A stretch of DNA of 34,440 nucleotides, taken from assembly GCA_028279215.1 (NCBI GenBank), contig JANQOF010000083.1:1-34440 (forward strand), read 5' to 3'. A model generated the notes under the pieces. That model saw only the letters and a program-made list of their open reading frames with translations. It was not told the DNA's origin and did no database searches. Source of the DNA: Pirellulales bacterium (GTDB lineage Bacteria > Planctomycetota > Planctomycetia > Pirellulales > Lacipirellulaceae). A program made the translations under genes and the position numbers. Shown here in pieces: positions 33,266-34,440 of the stretch (position 1 is its first letter; each line of letters opens with the position of its first letter).

Positions 33266-33973
33266 TTAGCCGAGAACCAAGCCCGGCACGAACGGCAAGT
33301 CCATGATCAGCCGCAATAGCCCAGTACAGATGAAGAACAGCGCAAACAGCATGATGGCGCCGGTTGGATCAAGATCGAGCGACGCATAGGCCGCAAGCAA
33401 TCCGACCATGAACATCACCGCCAGTGGAATCAGCAGTTGCCAAAATTGCAGCCCTTTGGCGACATCTTCCGGAGTGGTAAAGCGACTCAGGATGAAACCG
33501 AACACCACCCACGCCAGGGCAAACGCCACGCCGCAAGCGATCGCCCGCAGCCAGAGCTGTGCTCCGTGGTAAGGCTCGAGTTCATCGTCGCGTAGAAACA
33601 TGTAACCACCAGCGGCAAGCAACGGCCCAAGCAGCGCTGCGCCACCGACCATGATGCCAATGGCAGCGGTAGTGTTGGCCTGCACCGCCCCTTTGAGCAG
33701 TACGGCGAAAATTACTGCCAGGACCAATCCACCTGCCGCCGCACCAGCGATGACTGGCGAGAACTTGGCGTCCTTCTTACGGAACGTCTTGAGAACGCTT
33801 CGCCCCTTCGAGTCAACCGGACCCGTCGGCTGCTCGTGGATCACTACCTGGTCTTCCAACTTAGGAATGGTGATCGTTTTCTTACAATTCGGACACGGCC
33901 CCTGCTTCCCGGCATGCTGATCCGCAACCGAAAAACGCTTGAGACAACCGGGGCAGGTGACTTGGATGGCCAT
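33266..33973 (-). CDS. Zinc-ribbon membrane protein
   Basis: This 235-residue protein has an N-terminal zinc ribbon with cysteines C7, C10, C27 and C30 (TCPGC and PCPNC) followed by a basic linker (about 60-78). The C-terminal two thirds hold about five to six hydrophobic helices, so it is an integral membrane protein. This layout is common in uncharacterised planctomycete proteins. No catalytic motif is seen. The ATG at 33973 puts the zinc motif directly at the N-terminus; the longer start at 34006 is less likely. Transcription continues into the HD gene 6 bases downstream, so a functional link is possible but unproved. Confidence 0.78.
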   Translation of the reverse strand: MAIQVTCPGCLKRFSVADQHAGKQGPCPNCKKTITIPKLEDQVVIHEQPTGPVDSKGRSVLKTFRKKDAKFSPVIAGAAAGGLVLAVIFAVLLKGAVQANTTAAIGIMVGGAALLGPLLAAGGYMFLRDDELEPYHGAQLWLRAIACGVAFALAWVVFGFILSRFTTPEDVAKGLQFWQLLIPLAVMFMVGLLAAYASLDLDPTGAIMLFALFFICTGLLRLIMDLPFVPGLVLG

Positions 33974-34440
33974 GATGTCGTGGCAAGTGCTAGGGGCTTG
34001 TTGCAAGTGGACAGGGCTAGTGGCGCGTCGGCTAGTTGGTGCGACTGCACAACTTTGCGATGGTTGCGTTTGGGATCTTTCCGATTTCGTCAGCCAGTGC
34101 GGTGCGTTGATTCACGGTGTTCTCTGGAATCCAGTGCTGCAGCCGACGATATCGACGTTGCGTCTCGCGTAACGATCCTCAGGCAACAACCAGGAACCGC
34201 ATATACTCCTTCGTTGTTTCCCGGCCGTAACCTTCCTCGATATTGGCACATACTGAATCCGCACTGGCAAGCTGTTGGCTAATTAGAGCGTGCTTCGGCT
34301 AGCTGTAGCGATGTTGTCGCAAACGAGTCAAGTCTGGCAAAGCGGCCGAAGCAGGCGAATCTGCATGATTCGTCGATGCAGGCCAACGTAGCCAGATGCG
34401 AACGCAGTAAGCGGGCACGCTACAGATAGGCGAAGGGCGC
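33974..34440. other. Intergenic end of window, no gene supported
   Basis: The last 467 bases include the presumed promoter of the zinc-ribbon gene. No open frame here has a plausible start or product, and I found no tRNA or repeat with conserved arms. A perfect 6-bp stem (CTGCAT 34361-34366 with ATGCAG 34376-34381 around 9 bases) is the only structure noticed, and its significance is doubtful. A gene just outside the window may begin beyond 34440. Confidence 0.5.

Noticed and set aside
1..34440. CRISPR array, rRNA, tRNA or complete insertion sequence
   Set aside because: I saw no regularly spaced direct repeats, no rRNA or tRNA signature and no transposase reading frame in the window.

Overview
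The window looks like chromosomal DNA of a planctomycete, probably of the Pirellulales group. The evidence is three PEP-CTERM proteins in a row, a secreted protease carrying a dockerin-like calcium-binding repeat plus a PEP-CTERM-like tail, a small membrane protein with the planctomycete-style N-terminal 'RFSLRT' motif, large exported proteins I cannot assign, and fairly GC-rich genes in short operons. The assignment rests on protein style, not on a marker gene. No rRNA, tRNA, CRISPR array or complete insertion sequence was seen.

Left part (1-6166, mainly + strand): a hairpin-type repeat, three PEP-CTERM genes ending at a good intrinsic terminator (2764-2792), an exported lamin-tail-domain protein, a Sir2 deacylase and a cysteine synthase. 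A convergent intergenic region with a long imperfect inverted repeat (5970-6049) follows. From 6167 to 8752 (- strand) a probable lipoprotein gene precedes a subtilisin-like protease with altered active-site surroundings.

Middle part (8921-18667): a C-terminal remnant of an MFS (MHS-type) transporter lies against lipA (lipoyl synthase), which overlaps a small lipoprotein gene by ATGA. Next come a 900-residue exported protein of unknown role on the - strand and, diverging from it, a + strand group: small membrane protein, large exported/membrane protein with a GldG-like layout, ABC ATPase and ABC permease. The last four look like one ABC export or envelope module.

Right part (18659-29772, - strand): a 12-gene cluster that reads from right to left as degenerate receiver protein, GspE/PilB ATPase, GspF/PilC platform protein, two tandem short major-pilin-like proteins, GspH, GspI, GspJ and GspK-like pseudopilins, a PilM-PilN fusion, PilO, a PilQ/GspD secretin and a PilP-like lipoprotein. 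Several junctions overlap or are separated by only a few bases. It is best described as a complete type IV pilus / type II secretion hybrid machine, lacking only a prepilin peptidase and a separate retraction ATPase in this window. It is the most interesting system here.

Far right (29980-34440): a two-CBS-domain protein, a divergent FabD-like acyltransferase, and a - strand pair made of a zinc-ribbon membrane protein followed by a SAMHD1/dGTPase-like HD phosphohydrolase. The last 467 bases hold no gene that I can support.
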